This document shows, piece by piece, positions 16,376-25,650 of a stretch of 34,416 bases of DNA. The translations under genes were made by a program, and so were the position numbers. How positions within the stretch are numbered: position 1 is the first letter of the stretch; each line of letters opens with the position of its first letter. This DNA comes from Streptococcus suis (lineage in GTDB: Bacteria; Bacillota; Bacilli; Lactobacillales; Streptococcaceae): contig JAKTNK010000017.1 in NCBI GenBank assembly GCA_029593465.1, forward strand, positions 1 to 34,416, given 5' to 3'. Under the pieces are notes generated by a model. It saw only the letters and a program-made list of their open reading frames with translations. It had not been told where the DNA came from and made no database searches.

Positions 16376-16765
16376 TCAATCAGCAAACATTCCAATGTAA
16401 TAACGTTGTTTAAAGTCATCAAAACTTAGATTTTCCTCAAACGTATACAGACGTTCGTCAATCTCTGAAACATCCATTAATTTTGATATTTCAAACTCAA
16501 AATCCTCTATCTTTGCAATCTCTCTGACAATTGTTTCAACAGCACTCCCTTCTGCGTTTATATAACAATCATTGATTAACTTTGATATTCTTGATTCTAA
16601 TGCTTTTAAAATATCTACTTCTTCTCTAAATAGAAGTTGCGAAAAATCTAAATGTTTATCCAACTCATATTTCCCTAAAACAATTACTTCTGAAAAACAA
16701 CTATAATCTTTTTTGGGAGGTGAAATAATATGTTCAACTAAAACTCTTGCAACATAATATCTCAT
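16376..16765 (-). CDS. Unrecognised protein, putative immunity protein
   Basis: A 129-residue acidic protein (MRYYVARVLVEHII...) without signal peptide or membrane segment. I do not recognise the family. It overlaps the preceding secreted-protein gene by 4 bases (ATGA), which implies coupled translation, and it has a GGGAG site 9 bases upstream. A small, acidic, cytoplasmic protein coupled directly after a basic secreted protein with toxin-like C-terminus is the usual layout of a toxin-immunity pair. The immunity role is inference from context only. Confidence 0.6.
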   Translation of the reverse strand: MRYYVARVLVEHIISPPKKDYSCFSEVIVLGKYELDKHLDFSQLLFREEVDILKALESRISKLINDCYINAEGSAVETIVREIAKIEDFEFEISKLMDVSEIDERLYTFEENLSFDDFKQRYYIGMFAD

Positions 16766-17343
16766 TTTTTAAATCTCCCATCCTCTAACAACTTTTTAGC
16801 AGTCCGAGCTCTCTTTTTACCCGCTTTAGCATCTTTTTTTATTTCTTTATAAGTCTTATGTAGATATTCTCCAGGAAACTTTTGTCTTATTCCAGCTTTT
16901 CTACGATTGCTAATAATATCATTAGCAGTCATGTTATCTTCATTGCCAAAAAAATTCCTAATAGTATTAGCTGCCCAATGACCGGCATAAATCGTTACTC
17001 CACCGATAATGACTATGCCAGTTGCTAGCAATAAAACTTGACCTACTCCTGGAATAAAATAAGAACCAGCATATGCTGCTGCTCCACCTATAGCAACAGC
17101 AGAACGAGATTGGAATCGCGGTTGTGGTATTGCTGTTTCAAGTAATTCCTCTAGCTCCTGTTCAGAATATGTTTTTCCGTTAATAATAAGTTCCGTATCC
17201 GTGACTACAATTTGTTGATTAATTGTAGTTTGATCTTCATTATTATTTATGTCATTAGCTAAAATAGTCGCCGATGGTAAAACTGTTTGTATTGATAGAA
17301 TTACAGAACATAATAATACAATTTTTTTAAAAGATTTCTTCAT
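16762..17343 (-). CDS. Secreted protein with toxin-like C-terminus
   Basis: A 193-residue protein. Residues 1-30 are a Sec signal peptide (MKKSFKKIVLLCSVILSIQ..., cleavage likely after TILA). Residues about 80-125 are glycine-rich and hydrophobic (IGGAAAYAGSYFIPGVGQ, then IVIIGGVTIYAGHWAA) and may insert in a membrane. The last 50 residues are strongly basic: KAGIRQKFPGEYLHKTYKEI and ending AKKLLEDGRFKK, a pattern I associate with C-terminal domains of secreted polymorphic toxins. No catalytic residue can be assigned. It has its own promoter, and a coupled small gene follows. A secreted bacteriocin or contact toxin is likely, but an uncharacterised transfer accessory is possible. Confidence 0.65.
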   Translation of the reverse strand: MKKSFKKIVLLCSVILSIQTVLPSATILANDINNNEDQTTINQQIVVTDTELIINGKTYSEQELEELLETAIPQPRFQSRSAVAIGGAAAYAGSYFIPGVGQVLLLATGIVIIGGVTIYAGHWAANTIRNFFGNEDNMTANDIISNRRKAGIRQKFPGEYLHKTYKEIKKDAKAGKKRARTAKKLLEDGRFKK

Positions 17344-17453
17344 GATATTACCTTTCTATTCAACTACCGTAATACAATATTTTAAATCATACTTAGGATT
17401 TCGATACAAATCTCCTTTCTAACCCAAGTAATTACTATAATGTTTTCGCTTAC

Positions 17454-17482
17454 ATTATACACCTAAAGGATTTTAACAGCAA
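17454..17482 (-). promoter_or_regulatory. Sigma-A promoter of the toxin-like operon
   Basis: On the minus strand TTGCTG (17477-17482) and TATAAT (17454-17459) are exactly 17 bases apart. The start near 17447 gives a leader of about 100 bases before the secreted-protein ATG, so the pair can be expressed apart from the transfer operon. Confidence 0.75.
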
Positions 17483-17686
17483 CAAATTACCTAAATTTAT
17501 CAATTCTTAACACTACTTCACTAAAACACCACATTAATAATCCGTACTACTTTCTTAAAAATAACACTACAGATTTCATCTAAACAGAAAAATCTAGCTA
17601 CTTAGTAGAATTACTTTCTAACATTGACTGCCTATAATACTCTGTATCTTAAAAATTCATGTTTAATACAATAAACAATACTTTTT
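17483..17686. other. AT-rich intergenic region without a gene
   Basis: Part of a 343-base gap between the toxin-like gene and the anchored secreted protein. Very AT-rich, with stops in all frames, and no convincing terminator, tRNA or repeat. It separates the transfer operon from the cargo. Confidence 0.6.
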
Positions 17687-18289
17687 TCAATCATAAACCG
17701 TTCTTCCATCCATCTTGACCGTTGATTTGGTTGGAACACCTTTCATACTGGTTAACTCAATCTGATGCGTTGCTGGGACATAGTTCCCTGCAAAACTAAG
17801 TTTATCCGTGTCTGATTTTGAAACGGTGAAAACTAATTGATAGACATTATCCGCATGACTATTAAAGACTTCCAAACTATCATTATCATAGTGGTAACCT
17901 GTCATAAGCATAGACGCTAACTCATTAATCATTTCTAAAGAGGTTAAACTTAAACGATTATCATAAGTCCCTTCTAACGTCCCAAAATCCTCAATCTTAA
18001 CAGAAGTAAAGTAAGCAATCGCCTGCTCCACATCACGTTTCGTTACTTCATAATTCGTTTTAGAAACAGGTGAGTCACTGTTTTCAAGTGTCTTTTTTGA
18101 TTGTTCTAAAACATTAAATGGATGACTTTGGTCGGCATTATCAGATGGCGGTAACTGACGAGAAACCTGTTTTTCATTCTTAGTGCTTCTCTTCAATGTT
18201 TCCTCGTTTTTTTGACGAACACAATTAGTTAATAGCCCTAGTCCTGCTAAGACTACTAACAATACTAAAATCATTCGTTTCCTTGGCAT
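17687..18289 (-). CDS. Membrane-anchored extracellular protein of the ICE
   Basis: A 200-residue protein with a basic N-terminus and one hydrophobic segment (MILVLLVVLAGLGLLTNC, residues 6-23). LLTNC resembles a lipobox, but Asn before the Cys is unusual, so it is either a lipoprotein or anchored by the uncleaved helix. A polar linker to about residue 70 is followed by a compact domain. GGAG lies 6 bases before the ATG, and the gene directly follows the wall hydrolase gene, so it belongs to the transfer operon. I do not recognise a named family; a role in surface assembly of the conjugation channel is inferred. Confidence 0.75.
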   Translation of the reverse strand: MPRKRMILVLLVVLAGLGLLTNCVRQKNEETLKRSTKNEKQVSRQLPPSDNADQSHPFNVLEQSKKTLENSDSPVSKTNYEVTKRDVEQAIAYFTSVKIEDFGTLEGTYDNRLSLTSLEMINELASMLMTGYHYDNDSLEVFNSHADNVYQLVFTVSKSDTDKLSFAGNYVPATHQIELTSMKGVPTKSTVKMDGRTVYD

Positions 18290-19642
18290 CTATTTCTCCT
18301 TTTTCGTTGGATCAAATTTCTGGTCTTGTCTTACCGTTCCTGATTTCTGTAATAAAAATGACGGGTCTTTATCTTTAGAATTGGCTTGACCAATGGTTGA
18401 AATGTCTGTATTGTACTCGAAATGCACATGATAGACACCACCACCAGTTCCCATGACACCAATTTTCTCACCCGCTTTAATCCTTTGACCTGCTTTAACC
18501 ACGCTTGATTTCATATGACCATAATATAAATGTCCCTCAAATTTAGGTTTTATCACAATATAAAAACCACCCATAGGGTCAGGATTCACTTGACTAACCG
18601 TACCCTCAGTGACACTAAAAACTGAGACATCCCCTTTATCAAAACCAACACCTTGTAAGTCAACGCCTGAATGACGACCCATTGGATACATCCAAGCTCC
18701 TCCACCTAACGACCACGGTGTTCTCCCATAAGGTTGTACAACCGTATATGGAACGTTAAACATTGGCGCAAACTCTCCAGAGAAAGCTACTGTCTCCCCA
18801 TCAGAATTTAGATCAGAACAATCGTCTAATTCAGAATCATTGCTACTAGTTGAAAGGGTGTTAACTTTTGAAGAATCCCCCTTTTTTCCAAATGTTGCCT
18901 GAAACTTAGCATCGTCATAATGATACTTACCACCGTCAAATAAATCATAAGCTTTTTGAGCGTCTGCTTTTTTCTGGTCTTGTTTGATATAAGCAACATT
19001 CCCACGTTCATAAGACTGCCATGTTAGAGTGGCTTCTTGAGGATTGGTTAGCTTTACGGCATCCGCAAAGCTATGATGTTTTCCCGTCAAATCCATCGAA
19101 GCATTCCAATCACCACTCGCTACTTGTTTTATGACAAAAGCAATCATCTTATCCGCATTTTCCCAATCAGGACTCCCCAAAGGAGCGTATTTCGTGAAAG
19201 GTGTAAACTGGAAAATACCGCCTCCAGCTTCAGTTGTATAGTAAGCCAAACCTGTTGGGCGCACACCATATGCAATCGAATTTGTTTTAATGTCATTTCC
19301 GTAATGCCCTTCCGCACGTCCTATCATAGCAAAGCCACCTTCAGAGTTGACCCAACCAACAACCCCTGCCGCAAAAGCACCCGTTGTCCCGTGATTGACA
19401 AAAGCCTTAAAAACTTTTTCCGCATTTTGATAAGCGGTTGTTCCTTTTTTCGTCCAATCAGAATCCGAAGCTAACGAACTATTGGTACTAATCGCTGTTG
19501 ATATAGAGACATCCGAGTCAACGGCACAGCTTGTCTCTTCTGAAGCACTTGAAACCAAAAACAACAAGAAAAAGAAACTCAAAAAAGGGACTATTAATAG
19601 CCCCAATACCACCTTACCTTTTGTCATTCTTAACAAACGCAT
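18290..19642 (-). CDS. Bifunctional wall hydrolase (lysozyme-like plus M23 peptidase)
   Basis: A 450-residue enzyme that locally opens peptidoglycan for the conjugation channel. One membrane segment lies at residues 9-32. Residues about 60-215 look like the phage-tail lysozyme-type domain (GVVGWVNSEGGFAMIGRAEG, with a catalytic Glu). Residues about 300-430 are a LytM/M23 endopeptidase: HSGVDLQG near 321 and HVHFEY near 402 supply the zinc ligands. This corresponds to Orf14/CwlT of Tn916-like elements, except that the second domain is M23 instead of NlpC/P60. It begins 8 bases after the LPXTG gene. No strong ribosome site is seen for the first ATG, so translational coupling is likely. Confidence 0.88.
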   Translation of the reverse strand: MRLLRMTKGKVVLGLLIVPFLSFFFLLFLVSSASEETSCAVDSDVSISTAISTNSSLASDSDWTKKGTTAYQNAEKVFKAFVNHGTTGAFAAGVVGWVNSEGGFAMIGRAEGHYGNDIKTNSIAYGVRPTGLAYYTTEAGGGIFQFTPFTKYAPLGSPDWENADKMIAFVIKQVASGDWNASMDLTGKHHSFADAVKLTNPQEATLTWQSYERGNVAYIKQDQKKADAQKAYDLFDGGKYHYDDAKFQATFGKKGDSSKVNTLSTSSNDSELDDCSDLNSDGETVAFSGEFAPMFNVPYTVVQPYGRTPWSLGGGAWMYPMGRHSGVDLQGVGFDKGDVSVFSVTEGTVSQVNPDPMGGFYIVIKPKFEGHLYYGHMKSSVVKAGQRIKAGEKIGVMGTGGGVYHVHFEYNTDISTIGQANSKDKDPSFLLQKSGTVRQDQKFDPTKKEK

Positions 19643-19650
19643 AAGCTCTA

Positions 19651-20367
19651 TCAGTTATCCCTTTTGAAACGAGACAACACTTTTTTCAAGGACTTACGGT
19701 AACAATAAGTCACAAATCCCAAAACAGATAGTCCTAAAACGACTAAAAAGGACGCTTTCGTGTCACCCGTTGACGGTAAAACCTTTAAGCGGTTCGTCTT
19801 ATCCTTAACAGCTACTGAACCATCAGACAGACGTTTCACACCAACTTCTTCTGGTGTCTTCACTTCTGTTTCACCACTAGCTGTTTCAACCAAAAGATTC
19901 CCTTCTTGCAGTCCAACAATCTTAACGCCTGTATCAGTCACCACAGGTTCATCAGGAGACACCGTTTCAACCACTTCTGAAGGCGTTTCACTAGGTTTTG
20001 TCACCTCAACTTTCGGTTGGTCTGGTTGCGATGGTGTTTCCTCGCTTTTCTCAGTTTCTGTTTCCTCTTTAGGCGTTTCAACAGGTTTTGTTGGAGTAGT
20101 ATCTGGAATAGGTTCTGGGATAACCTCATCAATCGGATTATCAATATTCGGTTTATCATCCACTTCTGGTGCAGGCGTTTCTGGTGAAGTTTCTGGAGTA
20201 TCAACCTCAGGTTGTTCTGGTGTTTCTGGAATAACCGGAGTAACTGGCGTCTCTACCACAACATCTGTTGGGTTAGTTGCTACTACAGGTTCATCCGCCA
20301 AAACCGGTGACGTTAGCACCAAGGCTGATGAAAGGGCAAGCGTTGATAAAAGTGTTTTGTGTTTCAT
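19651..20367 (-). CDS. Small Pro/Glu-rich LPXTG surface protein
   Basis: A 238-residue protein starting MKHKTLLSTLALSSALVLTS with signal cleavage after VLADE. The middle (about residues 27-150) is a low-complexity stalk of Pro, Glu, Thr and Val. A short folded segment follows, then the sortase signal LPSTG, a hydrophobic stretch and a basic tail. The start at 20367 is chosen for AAGGA 8 bases ahead; a longer frame to 20412 overlaps the VirB6 gene. It sits inside the transfer operon, between VirB6 and the wall hydrolase. It may help mating contact or hold the channel to the wall, which is inference. Confidence 0.85.
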   Translation of the reverse strand: MKHKTLLSTLALSSALVLTSPVLADEPVVATNPTDVVVETPVTPVIPETPEQPEVDTPETSPETPAPEVDDKPNIDNPIDEVIPEPIPDTTPTKPVETPKEETETEKSEETPSQPDQPKVEVTKPSETPSEVVETVSPDEPVVTDTGVKIVGLQEGNLLVETASGETEVKTPEEVGVKRLSDGSVAVKDKTNRLKVLPSTGDTKASFLVVLGLSVLGFVTYCYRKSLKKVLSRFKRDN

Positions 20368-20386
20368 AGTATTATTCCTTCTTTCA

Positions 20387-22693
20387 TTAGGTTTTTTCGT
20401 ATAAATCATCACTCGTAAAAGGTTCTAACGGTGATGATGGTTGAGGTGGAAAGCTATTCTTGGGTTTCTTTCGCTCCAAGGACGATGCTTTTTTAGGCGT
20501 TTTGGGTAATGATGGTAACTTTAAGTCTTCTAGCGATTGTGGCATCATAGAGGGTTGATGATGGCGATAGCGGTTAGAACGCCACTGTCTTCTATCCTCA
20601 CGTCCTCGTTGACGAGCTTTAAAGATTTCTTGTGACGGTGTTCCCTCATCTCCTGCCAAATCATGCAGTTTTGAACGCAAACCGTAAAATTTAGGCATGG
20701 TTGCCATATAAGCAACATCATCTTTAACATCTTTAACCCGTTGAAAAAGTGCAGCACGTTTCAAACCAGCCTTCTGTTTGGCTTGTTCATTATCGCCGAA
20801 ACGAATATTCTCATAATCTGTTTTCAACTGGTGACCAATGCTTCCTGCTAGATTATAGCCAGCACGCTTTAATGTCCCCAATCGGGAAGTTCTAGGTAAA
20901 GAGAGAGGTTCTTTGAAAGAGACAGGATTTTCACCAGAGCTACTTTGAGTTCTTGAAACGGCTTGCGGTTGACGAAAGACCGTCTTAGTTTGTGGTAAGG
21001 GCGCTAAGCTTATGCGATTCAGTCCCGTTTGGGCTTTCCGACCAATTTCTTGAGCATTCAACGTTCCTCGAATAAACACGTCAAAAAAGAGGTGTCTAAA
21101 CCAATAAATCATCACCCAAATGGCTCCTTGGATAAAAGCAGACCAGAAATAAAAAGTGGTCATGCTATGCGCCATGCCTTCAATTAAACTGTTCACATAT
21201 AAGAATGCCCTGATAAAAAAGAGACCTAGAGAACCAATAAAGACAAATTGAATGATTTTCTTAAAGACACCAGCTAGAACATGTTCAAAGCTCGGAAGCA
21301 TGGCAATCAGTAATACCAAAACAAAGCTAACCAAAAGAATCATCACCAGATACTTAAAGACTAAAGAGACTAAGCCTAGACCAATTAAGGCGACCCCCAA
21401 AATCAAAGCCTTAATCAAGGAGGCAATCGAAACCAGTAATTTCATTCCAATGTCATCATAAGAAAGACGAGCAATGTTTTTATTTTTCTTATAATATTCT
21501 TTCACATCATCTGGAAGCCCATTTGTCTTGATTAGTTCCTTGACCTTATCTTCAGGGATTTGAGACGATGCTTCAGAGAAGTTCATGGCCATAAAGGGTT
21601 CATAGACCATTTCGTTAAAAATCGCTTCTTTGACCTTGCTTAAATCGCTCCCTTCAGCACTAACAGAACGATTCGTGTTGTCAAGCGAATCAAAGCTGGT
21701 AATAGCCGATTGTGTAAACGTTGCGCCTGCTCCATCAACTGCCTTAATAAGGCGAGAGAGGTTATATTTAGCACTAATTGCCTCATTGCCATAATTCGGC
21801 AAGCTAGCTGGACTATAAAGAAAAAGAGCTAAAGCCCAGACCAGACCGAATTTAAAAATGCCAAAGGGAAAGCGTTTCTGGCGATACATTTCCACTAGAC
21901 CAGCCACCAAAACAAAGCCAAAAACGGCATAACGGTAGTCAACCATAACAGTGTCGAACATCTTCGCTGAGGTTTCAACAACTGCATCCAACTGCTCATA
22001 GGCATTCCCCGAAAAGAGTTGTTCCATGATAATCATCACCAGAAGATAGGTCACTTTTGCTAAAAAGAAAATGCCTTGACCTAGCGCATTAACCGCCTTA
22101 GGAAAGAGGTCTTTCGTCCCAAAGAAACCATCTTCTACATAAATGTAAGACGTTAGTTTCGATAATTTACCTGGATCTGTCGCATTTTTAGCGTTCTCAA
22201 GATAGTTATCTAAAAACTCTCTTTCAGAAGCTTGTTTTTTTAAATCAAGACTATCTGTATCATGTAAGGCTAGCGTTTGTTTTAAAGAGGCATACTGACT
22301 GGTCATTTCATACTGCTTATTTTGTTCCGTAAATTGACGGATTAAATCAGTATCTCTATCAGCCTGCTTCAGCTCCTTAGTCGTTGGATTCTTTTTAGCA
22401 TAAATCTTATCTGCTCGACTAGCCGCCTCCTTAATTTTCTGATAATGCTTATCCTCCTCAATCTTTGTTTCAGCTTGTTTCTTTTCCGATTGCTTTTTCT
22501 TTTCAACAATGGCTTTTTGCGCTTGAACGTCTTGGACATTGGGAGGGACATACTGATGATCCCCATTAGGAATGATTTTTTGACTGGTATCAATATAACC
22601 ATTTGGCGTAGGTACTCTAGCATCAGCACTGACATGATTAACCCCAAAAAGCCCCACGACCAAAAGCGTCAAAAGGACTTGTGTTTTTCTCAT
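20387..22693 (-). CDS. VirB6-like conjugation channel protein
   Basis: A 768-residue polytopic membrane protein. It starts with a signal-like segment (MRKTQVLLTLLVVGLFGVNH), continues with a charged coiled region to about residue 180 (rich in Lys, Gln, Glu), then several membrane helices between about 190 and 540, and ends in a long basic, Pro-rich cytoplasmic tail. Size, topology and position after virB4 match Orf15 of Tn916 and other VirB6-like proteins that line the translocation channel. The ATG lies 1 base after the virB4 stop, and GAGG lies within the virB4 end. Confidence 0.85.
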   Translation of the reverse strand: MRKTQVLLTLLVVGLFGVNHVSADARVPTPNGYIDTSQKIIPNGDHQYVPPNVQDVQAQKAIVEKKKQSEKKQAETKIEEDKHYQKIKEAASRADKIYAKKNPTTKELKQADRDTDLIRQFTEQNKQYEMTSQYASLKQTLALHDTDSLDLKKQASEREFLDNYLENAKNATDPGKLSKLTSYIYVEDGFFGTKDLFPKAVNALGQGIFFLAKVTYLLVMIIMEQLFSGNAYEQLDAVVETSAKMFDTVMVDYRYAVFGFVLVAGLVEMYRQKRFPFGIFKFGLVWALALFLYSPASLPNYGNEAISAKYNLSRLIKAVDGAGATFTQSAITSFDSLDNTNRSVSAEGSDLSKVKEAIFNEMVYEPFMAMNFSEASSQIPEDKVKELIKTNGLPDDVKEYYKKNKNIARLSYDDIGMKLLVSIASLIKALILGVALIGLGLVSLVFKYLVMILLVSFVLVLLIAMLPSFEHVLAGVFKKIIQFVFIGSLGLFFIRAFLYVNSLIEGMAHSMTTFYFWSAFIQGAIWVMIYWFRHLFFDVFIRGTLNAQEIGRKAQTGLNRISLAPLPQTKTVFRQPQAVSRTQSSSGENPVSFKEPLSLPRTSRLGTLKRAGYNLAGSIGHQLKTDYENIRFGDNEQAKQKAGLKRAALFQRVKDVKDDVAYMATMPKFYGLRSKLHDLAGDEGTPSQEIFKARQRGREDRRQWRSNRYRHHQPSMMPQSLEDLKLPSLPKTPKKASSLERKKPKNSFPPQPSSPLEPFTSDDLYEKT

Positions 22694-22694
22694 C

Positions 22695-25202
22695 TTAGGC
22701 TACCTCTTTATTGTTATTACGTACCGTTCTAAAAAGTTTATTAACTTCAGGAAAAAGTCCGTCAACCGTGATGCGCTCGACTCGACCAAAGGTATCTTTA
22801 AACAGACATTGACCTTGTGTTAGTGTGTCAAACCATGCTTTACTATCATCTGTTACCGGTACTTTTAAACGTGATAGCACCTTTTCAGCACTTTTTTTCG
22901 TATCGTTATGGAAACAAAAATAAGTACCAAAGGCTGTTGTCTCATCATCACCCGAATTTGAGTCGTCAGGTTCTTGTGAAACAAAAAGTAAAAAGTTATT
23001 TTGCGAACGACCGACACGTTTGATACGGTCAATCAAACTCCGACCATAGGACGTGATATTAAATGTCCATGCTTCGTCAATCACTTCCAAGGTTTTCTCA
23101 CTATAATCTTGTTCACCGAACCGAATACAAAAATTACCTAAAGCGTACATAATGGCTAAACTCTTTTTATTTTGTAACGATAGCTGTGCATTTTCATTAT
23201 TAGGTAAGTCCAAACCTTTAATTTCTAAAATGGTATTACGAGCCGTCAAATCAACAGCGGGATTTTGACCATCTGAAAAAATCAATGATAAAACCGAGTC
23301 TGTAACTTCTTCGACCAACAAATTAGCCATATCTCTAACTTCTTTATCATCATGTCCCTGCAAATCCCTAAAAACAGATAACGTCCCAACTAGCTCTCCA
23401 TTAGACCGTCTTTGACTATATTCTGTAATCTTCTTCAAGAGTGCTGTTTTAAAGCGTTTCTCTTTTTCAAGTGATGAAAACTCGTCAATCATCGAAATAA
23501 TAAGGTCTTTAGCTTCAACACCTTCTAAAAAGACTAACGGGTCAAGTACACCGTGATTGGTTGGTTTGGTATGGTCTAAGGTGACAAAACGAAGACTGCG
23601 AATATAGGCTTGTAATTCTGGATGCGTTTGCGTCTCTTCAAGCTCTTTTAAACACTTTGTGTACCAGAACCGCTTCTCACATTTTGGGTCAATATACAAG
23701 GTCTTACAATTCAATAAGCTGGCATAGAAATGCAAGTAAGACACTAGGAACGTTTTCCCTGTCCCTGTATCGCCAGAAACCTGAATATGAGGATTAGACG
23801 TGTCTTTACCGTCAATATCCTCATTAGCTTCAAACAAATTAACAAAAACAGGCGTATCACTGGCTCGAATAGCTTCCTCAAAACGTGAATGCCACGAATG
23901 CGTATTGGGATCAATCATGCCCAAATAAAAGCCGACATCTTGACCAACTTGTTTTTTAACAAAAAAGAGGTCTTCCGCAAAAGCACCAATTTCTTGTGGT
24001 TGCAAAAAGTTTTTATCATCTGAGGTTAACACATTGCCAAATCGCATTTTAGAAAAGAGATATAACTGATAAGGCGTTCCTTTCGACATCGCCACTCGAA
24101 TATCTTTCATGGCTTTCATAAGGATACTACGTTTTTGCATCAGCACTGTTTCATCTCTATCTGAAATAACAACAATCTGTAAGGCAGTGACCATTGGTAC
24201 ACCATTATCAATTTTACTTTCCATCTGCTCGACTAGATATTTTGACTGGGCAATGGAACGTTTGCCTACTGAATCAGCTTCCACTTGTTCTTGTTGAGCA
24301 CCTTTTAAACGACTACGTGCAAAACGACCTTTTGTTCGTAAGTTATTAAAGGGTAAGCCCGTTGTTTTTGAATACATCGCTGTTGTAAACAAGGCAACAG
24401 GGAAACCTAAACCTTGTAATGTTTCAGTCAGATGCAAATAGGACGCATTTTCTGGTTTATAGGCAATCGGTAAGAAAGCAACATGATTATCCCCCAATTG
24501 ATTATGGAAAATTAAACGATTGATGCCCTCAAACGAAATATCTTTATCACCTAGATTTTCAATACCTCCATCAAGCAATGCCAACTCATAATCCCTATCC
24601 ACAAAAACACTTTGAATGTAAAAATAAGTATTGACAAATTGCGTTTCTGCAGTTGTTAAGCGTTTAGAATTTATCACGGAAAGATGCTCTTCCAATGCTT
24701 CACGTTGCTTCTCATAGGCTTTATGCCAATCATCATAGATATTTTTATCAAAGCCTAAAACGTCCGTAAAAATACTAGAAACGGTATTAACAGCACTCTC
24801 AACAACTTCTTTTAAATCCGTCGAAATATGATAAGACTTAAGCGGTACTGATAAAAAATAACGATAGTCACACAGTTCCTTTGTCCCCATCAGATACTGG
24901 TAAGACCCATTTAACACCTTATAAGCCATCTCTTGAGTGTCATCCGCAAATGATTCCGACAAGGTATTAAACTTATCAATAATATCTTTAGGATAGGGCA
25001 ACATGGCAATATCAAAATTTTGATGACTTTCTAACTCCGTCAACAATTCTTCGACCAGAGCTTTAACCTGCTCTTTTTTCTTTGTATCGATAAGATTGAC
25101 AATATAAGGATTAATCTCATAAATCGCAAAAACAGAACCATCACGCTTTAAAATGAGATTGTCTTCAATGTCAATAATCTCGTTGTTTAATGTTAATCCC
25201 AA
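22695..25202 (-). CDS. VirB4-family conjugation ATPase
   Basis: About 835 residues. The cytoplasmic motor of the type IV secretion machinery. Walker A is SGDTGTGKTFL (around residue 477), Walker B and following motifs appear as LEVIDEAW with FVSQEPDD. This corresponds to Orf16 of Tn916. An in-frame TTG lies at 25226, but a better start is the TTG at 25202: AAAGGAG lies 5 bases before it, and the overlap with tcpE shrinks. Either start leaves a short overlap with the upstream gene, typical of coupling. Confidence 0.93.
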   Translation of the reverse strand: MGLTLNNEIIDIEDNLILKRDGSVFAIYEINPYIVNLIDTKKKEQVKALVEELLTELESHQNFDIAMLPYPKDIIDKFNTLSESFADDTQEMAYKVLNGSYQYLMGTKELCDYRYFLSVPLKSYHISTDLKEVVESAVNTVSSIFTDVLGFDKNIYDDWHKAYEKQREALEEHLSVINSKRLTTAETQFVNTYFYIQSVFVDRDYELALLDGGIENLGDKDISFEGINRLIFHNQLGDNHVAFLPIAYKPENASYLHLTETLQGLGFPVALFTTAMYSKTTGLPFNNLRTKGRFARSRLKGAQQEQVEADSVGKRSIAQSKYLVEQMESKIDNGVPMVTALQIVVISDRDETVLMQKRSILMKAMKDIRVAMSKGTPYQLYLFSKMRFGNVLTSDDKNFLQPQEIGAFAEDLFFVKKQVGQDVGFYLGMIDPNTHSWHSRFEEAIRASDTPVFVNLFEANEDIDGKDTSNPHIQVSGDTGTGKTFLVSYLHFYASLLNCKTLYIDPKCEKRFWYTKCLKELEETQTHPELQAYIRSLRFVTLDHTKPTNHGVLDPLVFLEGVEAKDLIISMIDEFSSLEKEKRFKTALLKKITEYSQRRSNGELVGTLSVFRDLQGHDDKEVRDMANLLVEEVTDSVLSLIFSDGQNPAVDLTARNTILEIKGLDLPNNENAQLSLQNKKSLAIMYALGNFCIRFGEQDYSEKTLEVIDEAWTFNITSYGRSLIDRIKRVGRSQNNFLLFVSQEPDDSNSGDDETTAFGTYFCFHNDTKKSAEKVLSRLKVPVTDDSKAWFDTLTQGQCLFKDTFGRVERITVDGLFPEVNKLFRTVRNNNKEVA

Positions 25203-25614
25203 GGTTTCTCCTTTCTTTTTTGACAATGACAGATGGTTTTATAAAGAAAAGACCATCATTAAGGTAATAATGACGGCGTTTTTGTCCATAAGTCAGATAC
25301 ATCTTCCAATAATCTTTTAAAAAGCGTCCAACGGATTGTTCCTCTATTTTTAAGTCTGACATGATAATCCCCAACGCCCACGATGGAACAATAATAAACA
25401 CGACCCAAAAAGGCATTGGAATCGGTAAACCTCTTAACAATTTCATGACAAGATATAAGAATAAAAAATAAATAGCCATAGTCCATCCAAAAGTTGATAA
25501 CTTAACAGCGTTCGACAAACTAAACGTATTTGTGATTTTTTGAATCCAAATGGGTTGTTCTAGAGCTGTTCGATAGTTATAAACTTTTTTATCTGGTCTT
25601 TCTTCCTTAGACAT
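25171..25614 (-). CDS. TcpE-family conjugal transfer membrane protein
   Basis: A 147-residue protein with two membrane helices (about residues 45-60 and 68-85) and a basic C-terminus. The N-terminal region YNYRTALEQPIWIQKI and the central size match TcpE (Orf17 of Tn916), a small channel component that localises with TcpC and VirB4. GGAGGATAA precedes the ATG. Its end overlaps the virB4 start region. Confidence 0.82.
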   Translation of the reverse strand: MSKEERPDKKVYNYRTALEQPIWIQKITNTFSLSNAVKLSTFGWTMAIYFLFLYLVMKLLRGLPIPMPFWVVFIIVPSWALGIIMSDLKIEEQSVGRFLKDYWKMYLTYGQKRRHYYLNDGLFFIKPSVIVKKERRNLGINIKQRDY

Positions 25615-25650
25615 TTATCCTCCAATCTTCAGAAACCTATCGTTTCTATC

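Noticed and set aside
17401-17420. AAAGGAG followed by an in-frame TTG, a possible leader peptide ahead of the toxin-like gene
   Set aside because: The start codon would be only 2 bases from the ribosome site, too close to be used.
17600-17686. Possible plus-strand promoter TTGACT with TATAAT nearby
   Set aside because: The two boxes are only 4 bases apart and no plus-strand gene follows.
19760-20404. Long plus-strand open frame of 214 codons opposite the LPXTG stalk gene
   Set aside because: It is the mirror of a repetitive Pro/Glu/Thr-coding sequence, gives a Ser/Gly/Val-rich product with no domain, and has no matching promoter or ribosome site.
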